A DNA stretch of 5,298 nucleotides, from assembly GCA_023819025.1 (NCBI GenBank), contig JAMWDC010000172.1, forward strand, positions 1-5,298, given 5' to 3'. The notes under the pieces are model-generated. The model worked only from the letters and a program-made list of their open reading frames with translations. It made no database searches and was not told where the DNA came from. The position numbers and the translations under genes were made by a program. Shown piece after piece: positions 1-5,298 of this stretch (position 1 is the first letter of the stretch; each line of letters begins with the position of its first letter). Source of the DNA: Candidatus Omnitrophota bacterium (GTDB lineage: Bacteria; Omnitrophota; Omnitrophia; Omnitrophales; Aquincolibacteriaceae).

Positions 1-115
1 CCGTCCACAGCACAAGGAGGCAGAGGAAACCGAATTTCTGCATGACGTCGAACGAATCCTCGGTTCTAAATCGGAAATGAAATGCCGGCGCGCGTCGATC
101 CATCGTCCGCATCAT
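1..115 (-). CDS. N-terminal fragment of an unidentified, probably membrane-associated protein
   Basis: An open frame of 38 codons runs from a tandem ATGATG off the left edge of the window without a stop. The visible protein starts MMRTMDRRAP, has a basic/aromatic stretch (residues 11-24), then a hydrophobic segment beginning KFGFLCLLVLW (27-37) that looks like the start of a membrane helix or signal anchor. A strong AGGAGG lies just upstream, overlapping the stop codon of the preceding glycosyltransferase gene. It is 1 nt from the first ATG, 4 nt from the second (position 112) and 13 nt from a third in-frame ATG (position 103), so the second ATG may be the true start. An internal ATG at position 43, directly before the hydrophobic segment, is an alternative start that would give a conventional signal-like N-terminus. 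Position at the end of the operon suggests a role in the same glycan pathway, but too little is visible to name a family. Confidence 0.5.
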   Translation of the reverse strand, partial: MMRTMDRRAPAFHFRFRTEDSFDVMQKFGFLCLLVLWT

Positions 116-116
116 G

Positions 117-122
117 CCTCCT
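117..122 (-). promoter_or_regulatory. Shine-Dalgarno AGGAGG overlapping the upstream stop codon
   Basis: The minus strand reads TTAGGAGGCATGATG here. The TAG stop codon of the upstream GT2 gene (121-123) shares its last two bases with the AGGAGG core. A ribosome finishing the GT2 would stop on the binding site for the next gene, which implies translational coupling. This site is the main evidence that the short open frame at the left edge is a real gene. Confidence 0.7.
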
Positions 123-804
123 AATCAAAAAACCGAAACCATAAAATCGTGAACAGGGCGGCCACGCCGTCCTTCCAAGTGATCTTTTTGCCTTCCGAAT
201 AATCCCGTCCGCTGTAGCTGATCGGCACCTCATAAATCCGGTATTTCTTTTTAGCGACCTTGACCGTGAATTCCGGCTCGAATCCGAAGCGGTCGCATTT
301 CAGCGACATCGTTTTGAGGATCTGCGCCCGGAAAACTTTGTAGCAGGTTTCCATATCGCTCAGATTGATATTGCTGAAGGCGTTGGACAGAAGCGTCAGA
401 AAAAGATTGCCGACATAGTGCCAGAAGAACAGAACGCGGTGGGGCCCTCCGAGGAAGCGTGAGCCATAGACCACATCCGCCCGGTCATCCAGGATCGGTT
501 CCAGAAGGGCCGGATAATCGCGGGGGTCATATTCAAGATCCGCATCCTGAATGATTACAATGTCCCCGGTGACGGCGCCGAAACCGGTTCGGAGCGCAGC
601 CCCTTTGCCCCGGTTCTGCGGATGGCGGAAAAATTTAAGGTCCGCTCCCTGGGATAATTTTGCTAATGCCTCCGCGGTCCCATCGGTCGAGCCATCATCC
701 ACGACAATAATCTCCTTGTCATAAGGAACCGTACGGACGCGTCTTATGATTTCGGCGACCGTTTTGACTTCGTTATAAACCGGTATCACAATCGATACTT
801 TCAT
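121..804 (-). CDS. GT2 family glycosyltransferase, dolichol/polyprenyl-phosphate mannosyltransferase-like
   Basis: A 227-residue GT-A fold enzyme of the DPM/DPG-synthase-like GT2 group. These enzymes typically move a sugar from a nucleotide donor (often GDP-mannose or UDP-glucose) to a polyprenyl phosphate at the cytoplasmic face. Visible motifs are the N-terminal strand SIVIPVYNE (4-12), the nucleotide-binding VDDGSTDGT (35-43), the metal-binding site QDADLEYDP (86-94, with D87 and D89), YGSRF (113-117), SDMETCYKVFR (149-159), the FEPEFT segment (175-180) and the conserved C-terminal block EVPISYSGRDYSEGKKI (192-208). All catalytic landmarks look intact. The protein ends soon after this block, so it lacks the extra C-terminal transmembrane (GtrA-like) domain of many relatives; only a short hydrophobic end (VAALFTILWFRFF) remains. 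The start has an AAAGGG SD-like sequence 9 nt upstream. The donor and acceptor are not deducible. It could supply a lipid-linked sugar for the DUF2079 membrane protein (inference). Confidence 0.93.
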   Translation of the reverse strand: MKVSIVIPVYNEVKTVAEIIRRVRTVPYDKEIIVVDDGSTDGTAEALAKLSQGADLKFFRHPQNRGKGAALRTGFGAVTGDIVIIQDADLEYDPRDYPALLEPILDDRADVVYGSRFLGGPHRVLFFWHYVGNLFLTLLSNAFSNINLSDMETCYKVFRAQILKTMSLKCDRFGFEPEFTVKVAKKKYRIYEVPISYSGRDYSEGKKITWKDGVAALFTILWFRFFD

Positions 805-880
805 TGACGACTACCCTTTCCAGTGAGTGCCGCAGATCCCCGAACTACCCTATGAAAAAATCGGCTAAATTAGGCATTTT
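805..880 (-). other. 76-bp intergenic spacer, the only real gap in the cluster
   Basis: This spacer separates the methyltransferase stop (TAG at 881-883) from the ATG of the next GT2 gene. It is the only junction in the window without overlap or abutment. Its minus strand contains GCCTAATTTAGCC followed by ATTTTTTC, but the possible stem has a mismatch and a one-base loop, so a terminator is not supported. No clear -35/-10 pair was recognised. The genes on either side are probably co-transcribed, although a weak internal promoter cannot be excluded. Confidence 0.5.
814..819 (-). promoter_or_regulatory. Weak Shine-Dalgarno for the downstream GT2 gene
   Basis: The minus strand reads GGAAAGGGTAG followed by a short spacer and ATG at 804. 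The AAAGGG core is 9 nt from the start codon, within the usable range but not a perfect match. It supports the ATG at 804, which also gives the standard MKVSIVIPVYNE N-terminus of this family. Confidence 0.4.
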
Positions 881-1702
881 CTAAACCCGGCGGGTATTCG
901 AGTGCGGTGCTGTCTTGGTACAGCGAATTAACAAATCGGTCACAACGGCGTTGGGCATGATTTGGATTTCGGCCTTCACCAATTGAAAGAACAGCCAGTT
1001 GAGCGCCTTGTATAGGGGAAGGATCCCTTTCGAGAGTCCTGCGTTCGCCGACCTGAACTGATCCATTTTTAAAGCGCGCACGAAACGAAATAAGTAAACC
1101 CCCACCAGCAATCCGAATTTATCCAAGAGACCGGAAACTTTCCGGATCTTTGTAATACTAAACCCCATTCGCCGAAGCTGACTCACGAACGCCGTCAAGT
1201 CATACCGCCGGCAATGCTTCACAAATGCATCATCGTGTGAATAATACCGCGGATTGATCGGTACCGTCAAAATAAGATCTCCTCCGATTCGTAAGATACG
1301 CCGGATTTCCCGGAGGGCCTGCTCATCGTCCGGAATGTGTTCCAGAACTTCCGCACAGACTACCGTCGAGATACTCGCATCGCAAAATGGAATTGCGGCC
1401 GCACTCATCGCTACCCCCTTATGGATTCGACCGATGGCTTTCAAATAGGCGACGGCCGTCGACGAAAGGTCGGTATAAACGACCTCCGGCCCGGGGGGTG
1501 TCACGGGAGAAATCCCGCAGCCGATCTCCAAAAGAATTCCGGGCTTGACCGACGATAATTCGCAGCCGATGACCTCTTTTCGCCGGAGATAATTGTAAAA
1601 ATGGTTTTTAAACTCGAGATAAATCGGGTCGCCGAAAAATTTTTCAAAGTAACTTTCGTGAGTACTCAAGGGAGGAAGAGCCGTGATCGAACGAGGCCCC
1701 AT
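881..1702 (-). CDS. Class I SAM-dependent methyltransferase (Methyltransf_11-like)
   Basis: A 273-residue protein with a class I Rossmann-fold methyltransferase core. Motif I is LLEIGCGISP (57-66), the SAM-binding glycine loop; VVYTDLS (74-80) carries the acidic residue expected to contact the SAM ribose. AAIPFCDASISTVVCAEVLEHIPD (102-125 as a region) and the following REIRRILRIGGDLILTVP stretch (131-148) match motifs II and III of the Methyltransf_11 group. The C-terminal half adds hydrophobic segments around 191-208 and 229-243, which may dock it at the membrane or on a lipid-linked substrate. The ATG at 1702 lies inside the upstream GT2 gene, giving a 37-nt overlap in another frame. No SD is evident before it, and an in-frame stop lies a short way upstream, so translation is probably by coupling or reinitiation. 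In this context the likely substrate is a sugar or lipid of the glycan being built, but the sequence does not say which. Confidence 0.9.
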   Translation of the reverse strand: MGPRSITALPPLSTHESYFEKFFGDPIYLEFKNHFYNYLRRKEVIGCELSSVKPGILLEIGCGISPVTPPGPEVVYTDLSSTAVAYLKAIGRIHKGVAMSAAAIPFCDASISTVVCAEVLEHIPDDEQALREIRRILRIGGDLILTVPINPRYYSHDDAFVKHCRRYDLTAFVSQLRRMGFSITKIRKVSGLLDKFGLLVGVYLFRFVRALKMDQFRSANAGLSKGILPLYKALNWLFFQLVKAEIQIMPNAVVTDLLIRCTKTAPHSNTRRV

Positions 1703-2439
1703 TGGTGCAAAAGGTATTGCATTAATACCCCTAATGTCTTAAGGCCGTAAATGATGGATGCCTTTAACCCAACGGACGAGGCATCTTTGAAATACCGCGT
1801 CGTGACCGGTATCTCGGCAATCCGCATGTGAAAGTAAACTGCCTGAACCAGAATTTGCGTATCAAAAACAAAATCGTCGGAGTTGCGCATAAAGGGAATG
1901 GTTTCAAGAAAGTGACGGCTGTAGGCGCGATAGCCGGTGTGGTACTCGGAAAGTGTCTTCCCTAAGACCCAATTTTCCAAGGTGGTCAGAAAAATATTGG
2001 AGGTGAATTTATAGAGCGGCATCTTTCCTTCGAGGGCTTTTTTCCGATCGAGCATTCTGGATCCCAAGACCACATCCGCTTCTCCACGGATGATCGGTTC
2101 CAGAATCGCACCGACAAAGGCGGGATCATACTGACCATCCGGATGGAGCATGATGACAATATCCGCGCCTTCCCTCAGGGCCTCTGTATAGCAGGTCTTT
2201 TGATTCCCGCCATAGCCTAGATTATGGCGATGGCGGATACAACGGATGCCGAGTTTCTCCGCCTCCGCGAACGTATCATCATGACTGGCGTCATCCACAA
2301 GAATGATCTCATCCACATAATTCAACGGGATGCGCTCGTAAGTGGCCCGCAAGGTTTTGGAGGCATTGTAAGCCGGCATGACAACAATAACCTTTTGGCT
2401 TCGTGGATGCGACGGATCTGCGGGAGCGTTTTTCATCAT
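1666..2439 (-). CDS. GT2 family glycosyltransferase with HPDGQYDP active-site variant
   Basis: A 257-residue GT-A fold glycosyltransferase. Landmarks are VIVVMPAYNASKTL (17-30), DEIILVDDASHDDT (43-56), the GYGGNQKTCY segment (75-84), MLHPDGQYDP (97-106), VVLGSRML (123-130), the YHTGYRAY segment (166-173) and DDFVFDTQI (188-196). It is a paralogue of the GT2 encoded at 121-804: the strand order and the NIFLTTLENW region (148-157) correspond. At the metal site, however, the usual D-x-D reads H-P-D, with D101 retained and His at the first position. From memory, a recognisable GT2 subgroup carries HPD followed by an aromatic residue and QYDP; here a Gly replaces that aromatic. There is no added transmembrane domain, so it is probably cytosolic or peripheral. 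The ATG follows the upstream TAA with no gap and no SD, implying coupled translation. The start is a tandem ATGATG. Donor and acceptor are unknown. Confidence 0.93.
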   Translation of the reverse strand: MMKNAPADPSHPRSQKVIVVMPAYNASKTLRATYERIPLNYVDEIILVDDASHDDTFAEAEKLGIRCIRHRHNLGYGGNQKTCYTEALREGADIVIMLHPDGQYDPAFVGAILEPIIRGEADVVLGSRMLDRKKALEGKMPLYKFTSNIFLTTLENWVLGKTLSEYHTGYRAYSRHFLETIPFMRNSDDFVFDTQILVQAVYFHMRIAEIPVTTRYFKDASSVGLKASIIYGLKTLGVLMQYLLHQWGLVRSRLFLP

Positions 2440-4065
2440 TTAAGCCATTTGTTTTTTTCGAAATAGATATTGAGTTCCGGCGTTTTCGATAACTGTTTCG
2501 TAGTCGGCATCGTTCTTGAGTCGCAGGACGGTCGCTTCTAGATCCTCCCGATTCAAGGGGTACAAGTTCACATGAAAATCGATCAGATAGTAATCCGCCT
2601 TCGCGTAAGCGGCGTGCAAGGACTGATTTTTGTTTTCCCAAGGCCGGGCAAAGTAATAGTTATACTTCCGATAACCGATGTAGGGAAGCAGATGACCGTG
2701 CGTTACGACATTGGCTCCCTGGGGAATACTTTTGGCCAGTGCGATGGTTCGTAGGTCGTCGGCGCGGAATCGGGTCGTAGTGAAATGTCCTCCATTGATC
2801 AGGATGAGTGCGAGGCAGATCCCCCAGGAGAATTGGGATCGCCAGCGTTCGGGGATTCTGCGTAAAACATTCGAGAAACCGAAGACAAACGCGATAAAAA
2901 CAAACGGAATCACTGCCGCTGAATACTGAAATCTTAAATCGATAAAACTAACATCTCCGCGGAAAAATAAAAGAAACAGAGAACCCCCGACAAGCAGAAT
3001 TGCCGGCGACAAGACTGGAAGGAAGACGAGACGGCTCAAAAGGTTGAACCATGTTTCCCATTTATCCGGAGATCCAAATAGTGCCTCGAGTCCCCAAACG
3101 GGATTTCGGATCAGATTCCACCCCACTTCGGCGAACGAATTTCCATAACGGCCGAAATTTTGGAGATCCCCCGTCGCGATATCGTTTCCGGTTGCCGGAA
3201 GAAAGATACGGAAAATAAATAAAAAATAGACGGCCGCGAAAAGGATCGTCAAAAACCCGGCCACTCGTTTGCGGGATAGAAAGCATAAAAGACAGCCAAG
3301 CATCGAAAAATAAATCGGGGAATCCTCCTTAACCGAAAGGCCCAGGATCACGCAAACCGTATAGAGAAACCACCGTTCTTTCATCGCAGACCAAAGACTG
3401 GCAAAGATCAGAAGCGGGTAAAAGATCTCCACGCAAAAATTCATCTGGAGAAGATTCTGGAGATACCGGAAATTCAGGTAGACGAACGCGATGACAAGCC
3501 CAAGGACGGGGTCGTGAAACTTCAACCGGACGATACCGTACAAGGGCAAGACTGCAGCCGCGGCGATCATGCCATGGGCCAAGACCAAAACCATGGGGCT
3601 GCGGAACAAATACCAAATCGGGGCCAGTAAAATCAAGATATTATTGGCATGATAAAAGCCGTGGAGTTCTCCGGTGTAATTAAGTTTCCCCTGAAAAAGG
3701 TAATAAAGCATGTAGTCGTAGAAACCGAACGGGATAAAATTGATGTCCAAGGCTAAATATTCGGTCATCTGCTGCCAGACAAACAGCAAGCCGTAAACCA
3801 TAAAAAGAATCCAGATCGCATAAGGTTTCTCGGAAAAAATCCGGATCCTTTGCAGCCACTGGGCTATTTTGATTTTCCGGTCAGGATGCACCATCCAATG
3901 AAGAGCCACGAATACAAAAAACACAATGAACGGCTTTCTCAAATTTTTCAGGTGAATTTCGTATCCCGCGATTTCGGGCGGAAAACCCGCCACGATCAGA
4001 TAAAGGATTCCGACAGCATCCAGCAAGGCAAGCATCCCGAAGATCCGGCTCGTCCAAATCATCAT
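2440..4065 (-). CDS. DUF2079-type multi-spanning membrane protein, possible GT-C glycosyltransferase
   Basis: A 541-residue polytopic membrane protein. Hydrophobic helices are visible at about 8-27, 45-58, 82-98, 143-155, 158-179, 187-199, 213-227, 232-245, 250-263, 270-289, 345-367, 381-399 and 412-424, followed by a soluble C-terminal domain (about 430-541). Features that recall DUF2079 are the FYDYMLYYLFQGKL loop (115-128), an FYHANN segment (137-142), the acidic VKEDSP motif after a helix (245-250) and the FQYSAAVIPF block (379-388). DUF2079 proteins are regarded as GT-C-like membrane proteins; acidic residues in the first large periplasmic loop (here D107 and D117) are candidate catalytic positions by analogy with GT-C enzymes. 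It would use a polyprenyl-phosphate sugar, such as one made by a neighbouring GT2, on the outer face of the inner membrane (inference). The ATG overlaps the preceding TGA as ATGA, with no SD, and a second ATG follows immediately. The assignment is from pattern recognition only. Confidence 0.82.
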   Translation of the reverse strand: MMIWTSRIFGMLALLDAVGILYLIVAGFPPEIAGYEIHLKNLRKPFIVFFVFVALHWMVHPDRKIKIAQWLQRIRIFSEKPYAIWILFMVYGLLFVWQQMTEYLALDINFIPFGFYDYMLYYLFQGKLNYTGELHGFYHANNILILLAPIWYLFRSPMVLVLAHGMIAAAAVLPLYGIVRLKFHDPVLGLVIAFVYLNFRYLQNLLQMNFCVEIFYPLLIFASLWSAMKERWFLYTVCVILGLSVKEDSPIYFSMLGCLLCFLSRKRVAGFLTILFAAVYFLFIFRIFLPATGNDIATGDLQNFGRYGNSFAEVGWNLIRNPVWGLEALFGSPDKWETWFNLLSRLVFLPVLSPAILLVGGSLFLLFFRGDVSFIDLRFQYSAAVIPFVFIAFVFGFSNVLRRIPERWRSQFSWGICLALILINGGHFTTTRFRADDLRTIALAKSIPQGANVVTHGHLLPYIGYRKYNYYFARPWENKNQSLHAAYAKADYYLIDFHVNLYPLNREDLEATVLRLKNDADYETVIENAGTQYLFRKKQMA

Positions 4066-4982
4066 GAATGTTTTGCCCGTTTTGGGGTCGATGGGCCCCG
4101 GCCCGATCGCCCATCAGTTCGTGGGATAGGTCCATCGGCAGGCGCAGAGACAGAAGCCCCAGACCCATTGGGGGGTTCTTGCGTTGTAAAATGCTCTTCG
4201 AACTCGCGATCAATACCTCCGCTTTCAACAAGGTAAACGATTTTTATCACGGTCACCGCAGGTACCGCCGTGCCATAGTAAAAAAACAGGAGCATTCGAA
4301 GATCCAGCGGAACTTGGGATACCAATTGAACCAAGCTCGCGAGGGTGAGAATATTCATCAGCACGTGAATTTCCATAGACTTATGCAGCAGTGCGAATAA
4401 GGATTTCCACGGATTTGTTTCGTCTTTTTCGGAAGCTTTGCCCTCCCCGCTTGTTCCGTTGCGGAGCCTCATTCCTTTTTCGGCTGCAATTCTTTCATAA
4501 AATGTCTTGGCTTTAACATCATGGATCAGGTTAAAGGTCATCATGCTGATAGAGACCAGAAATCCCCAGAGGACAAAGAAAAGAGATCCGGATGACTGAA
4601 CACAATAAATGGCGAGACTGAAAAAGACGGTCCCGTGAATCACGTGATGCGTTAAGAAATCGAGGAAACGTCCGGTCAGGGTCACGTTTTCTCGATACCG
4701 CGCGATTTGACCGTCCACATGATCGAGAAGATACCACATCTGAAAGAGAAGAACACCGGCCAGAAACAACGCCTTAGGAACGAGTGCCAATAGGTAGATA
4801 CCTGCTAGGCCGACCCCCAGGGATACCAGCGTGACTTGATTTGCGGACACCGGCGTGTGGAGCAATAACCAGGTTATGGGCAACGCCGCAGGTCGGACAA
4901 TATGCCGCGCCATCCAGTTGCCCTTTGTCGTATAGTCCGGTTTTTGGCAAATCGTATTCAGTTCTTTGAGAGATTCGACCAT
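4062..4982 (-). CDS. CDP-alcohol phosphatidyltransferase-like membrane enzyme with D-to-H change in the signature
   Basis: A 306-residue integral membrane protein of the CDP-alcohol phosphatidyltransferase superfamily, whose members displace CMP from a CDP-linked alcohol with a second alcohol. TPVSANQVT (43-51) matches the N-terminal part of the family fold. The signature DHVDGQIAR (87-95), then G104 and D108, fits D-x2-D-G-x2-A-R-x8-G-x3-D. The fourth acidic position, normally Asp, is H112. Hydrophobic helices lie at about 31-42, 49-68, 71-86, 114-127, 133-153, 207-223 and 229-251. Between them is a charged loop (156-198), and the C-terminal tail (265-306) is rich in Pro, Gly, Ser and Arg and looks disordered. 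The start has a strong AGGAGG 4 nt upstream and lies inside the end of the GT4 gene. Placed between glycosyltransferase genes, it may act on a sugar-phosphate or polyol for a surface glycolipid rather than on housekeeping phospholipid; this is inference, and the substrate is unknown. Confidence 0.9.
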   Translation of the reverse strand: MVESLKELNTICQKPDYTTKGNWMARHIVRPAALPITWLLLHTPVSANQVTLVSLGVGLAGIYLLALVPKALFLAGVLLFQMWYLLDHVDGQIARYRENVTLTGRFLDFLTHHVIHGTVFFSLAIYCVQSSGSLFFVLWGFLVSISMMTFNLIHDVKAKTFYERIAAEKGMRLRNGTSGEGKASEKDETNPWKSLFALLHKSMEIHVLMNILTLASLVQLVSQVPLDLRMLLFFYYGTAVPAVTVIKIVYLVESGGIDREFEEHFTTQEPPNGSGASVSAPADGPIPRTDGRSGRGPSTPKRAKHS

Positions 4983-5298
4983 GTCCCCTCCTGCAGGATG
5001 GATTCATAGACCTTTACGGTTTCACGGGCCGTATTCGCCCACGAAAACCGCTGAATCCGTTGAAATCCTTTTTGGATCAGCTCTTTTCTTAAACCGGCAT
5101 CGCTCGAAAGCCGCAGGAGCCCTTTCGCAATATCCGCAGGATCATAGGCATCGACATAAAAGGCCGCATCCCCCGCGACTTCGGGCAGAGAGGTCAAATT
5201 CGATGTTAATACCGGTGTCCCGGAGGCCATGGCCTCAAGAATTGGCATGCCAAAGCCCTCATACAAACTCGGAAATACCAGAGCCTCCGCCCCGCAGT
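4958..5298 (-). CDS. GT4 family glycosyltransferase, C-terminal part (cut by window edge)
   Basis: The last 113 residues of a GT-B fold glycosyltransferase (Glycos_transf_1 domain); the frame stays open to the right edge, so the gene starts outside the window. The frame reads CGAEALVFPSLYEGFGMPIL at its visible start, and the TTG at 5266 is an internal Leu, not a start. The diagnostic E-x7-E donor-binding motif is present as EGFGMPILE, followed by AMASGTPVLTSNLTSLPEV and the GDAAFYVDAYDPADIA segment, all typical of mannosyltransferase-like GT4 enzymes. The C-terminal helices (SDAGLRKELIQKGFQRIQRF, then W-A-N-T-A and KVYESIL) are of the usual kind. The last 25 nt overlap the start of the CDP-alcohol transferase in another frame. 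It probably adds a hexose from a nucleotide sugar to a growing lipid-linked glycan in the cytosol; the sugar cannot be assigned. Confidence 0.95.
   Translation of the reverse strand, partial: CGAEALVFPSLYEGFGMPILEAMASGTPVLTSNLTSLPEVAGDAAFYVDAYDPADIAKGLLRLSSDAGLRKELIQKGFQRIQRFSWANTARETVKVYESILQEGTWSNLSKN
4985..4992 (-). promoter_or_regulatory. Strong Shine-Dalgarno for the CDP-alcohol transferase gene
   Basis: The minus strand reads CAGGAGGGGACATG. The AGGAGG core is 4 nt from the ATG at 4982 and lies inside the 3' end of the GT4 coding region. It fixes the start of the CDP-alcohol transferase and is the strongest ribosome binding site between complete genes in the window. Confidence 0.75.

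Noticed and set aside
857..876. Possible rho-independent terminator: GCCTAATTTAGCC followed by a T run on the minus strand
   Set aside because: The arms pair only with a mismatch and would leave a one-base loop, so no stable hairpin forms.
1254..1558. Two plus-strand open frames opposite the methyltransferase
   Set aside because: Both are antisense to the conserved SAM-binding region, and neither product has recognisable features.
2309..2641. 110-codon open frame on the minus strand across the DUF2079/GT2 junction
   Set aside because: It is an alternative frame of two clearly coding genes; the product is Arg/Ser-rich and resembles no family.
3881..4231. 116-codon open frame on the minus strand spanning the CDP-alcohol transferase/DUF2079 junction
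   Set aside because: It is in a different frame from both well-supported genes, and its product shows no domain or membrane pattern.
3850..4236. 128-codon open frame on the plus strand
   Set aside because: It lies antisense to the end of the CDP-alcohol transferase and the start of the DUF2079 gene, and its product is Pro/Arg/His-rich with no recognisable domain. It is a shadow of the real genes.
5264..5266. TTG as a start codon for a short GT4 protein
   Set aside because: The frame continues upstream with conserved GT4 residues (GAEALVFPS), so this TTG encodes an internal Leu.

Overview
The window is a tightly packed stretch of a bacterial chromosome with every recognisable gene on the minus strand, so it reads right to left. 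In transcription order it holds: the C-terminal part of a GT4 glycosyltransferase (cut by the right edge), a CDP-alcohol phosphatidyltransferase-like membrane enzyme, a DUF2079-type multi-spanning membrane protein, a GT2 glycosyltransferase, a class I SAM-dependent methyltransferase, a second GT2 glycosyltransferase, and the first ~38 codons of an unidentified, probably membrane-associated protein that runs off the left edge. No RNA genes, mobile elements, CRISPR arrays or long repeats were seen.

The gene content is that of a surface-glycan or glycolipid biosynthesis locus. Cytosolic glycosyltransferases (GT4 and two polyprenyl-phosphate-type GT2s) sit beside two integral membrane proteins that could act on lipid-linked substrates (the CDP-alcohol transferase and the DUF2079/GT-C-like protein) and one methyltransferase that could modify a sugar or lipid. 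No nucleotide-sugar synthesis gene, flippase or polymerase is in the window, so the final product cannot be named.

The layout argues for one operon. Five of the six junctions overlap or abut: 25 nt, 4 nt (ATGA), 0 nt, 37 nt, and a Shine-Dalgarno sequence lying across the preceding stop codon. Only one junction, 805-880, has a 76-bp spacer, and it shows no convincing terminator. Three genes begin with a tandem ATGATG.

The host is not identifiable from sequence alone. Balanced base composition, SD-led genes and this type of glycan locus fit a Gram-negative or environmental lineage, but this is a weak inference. The most notable molecular feature is the CDP-alcohol transferase, whose signature motif ends in His where the canonical family has the catalytic fourth Asp. 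The two GT2 enzymes also differ at their DxD site (DAD versus HPD), suggesting different donors or roles.
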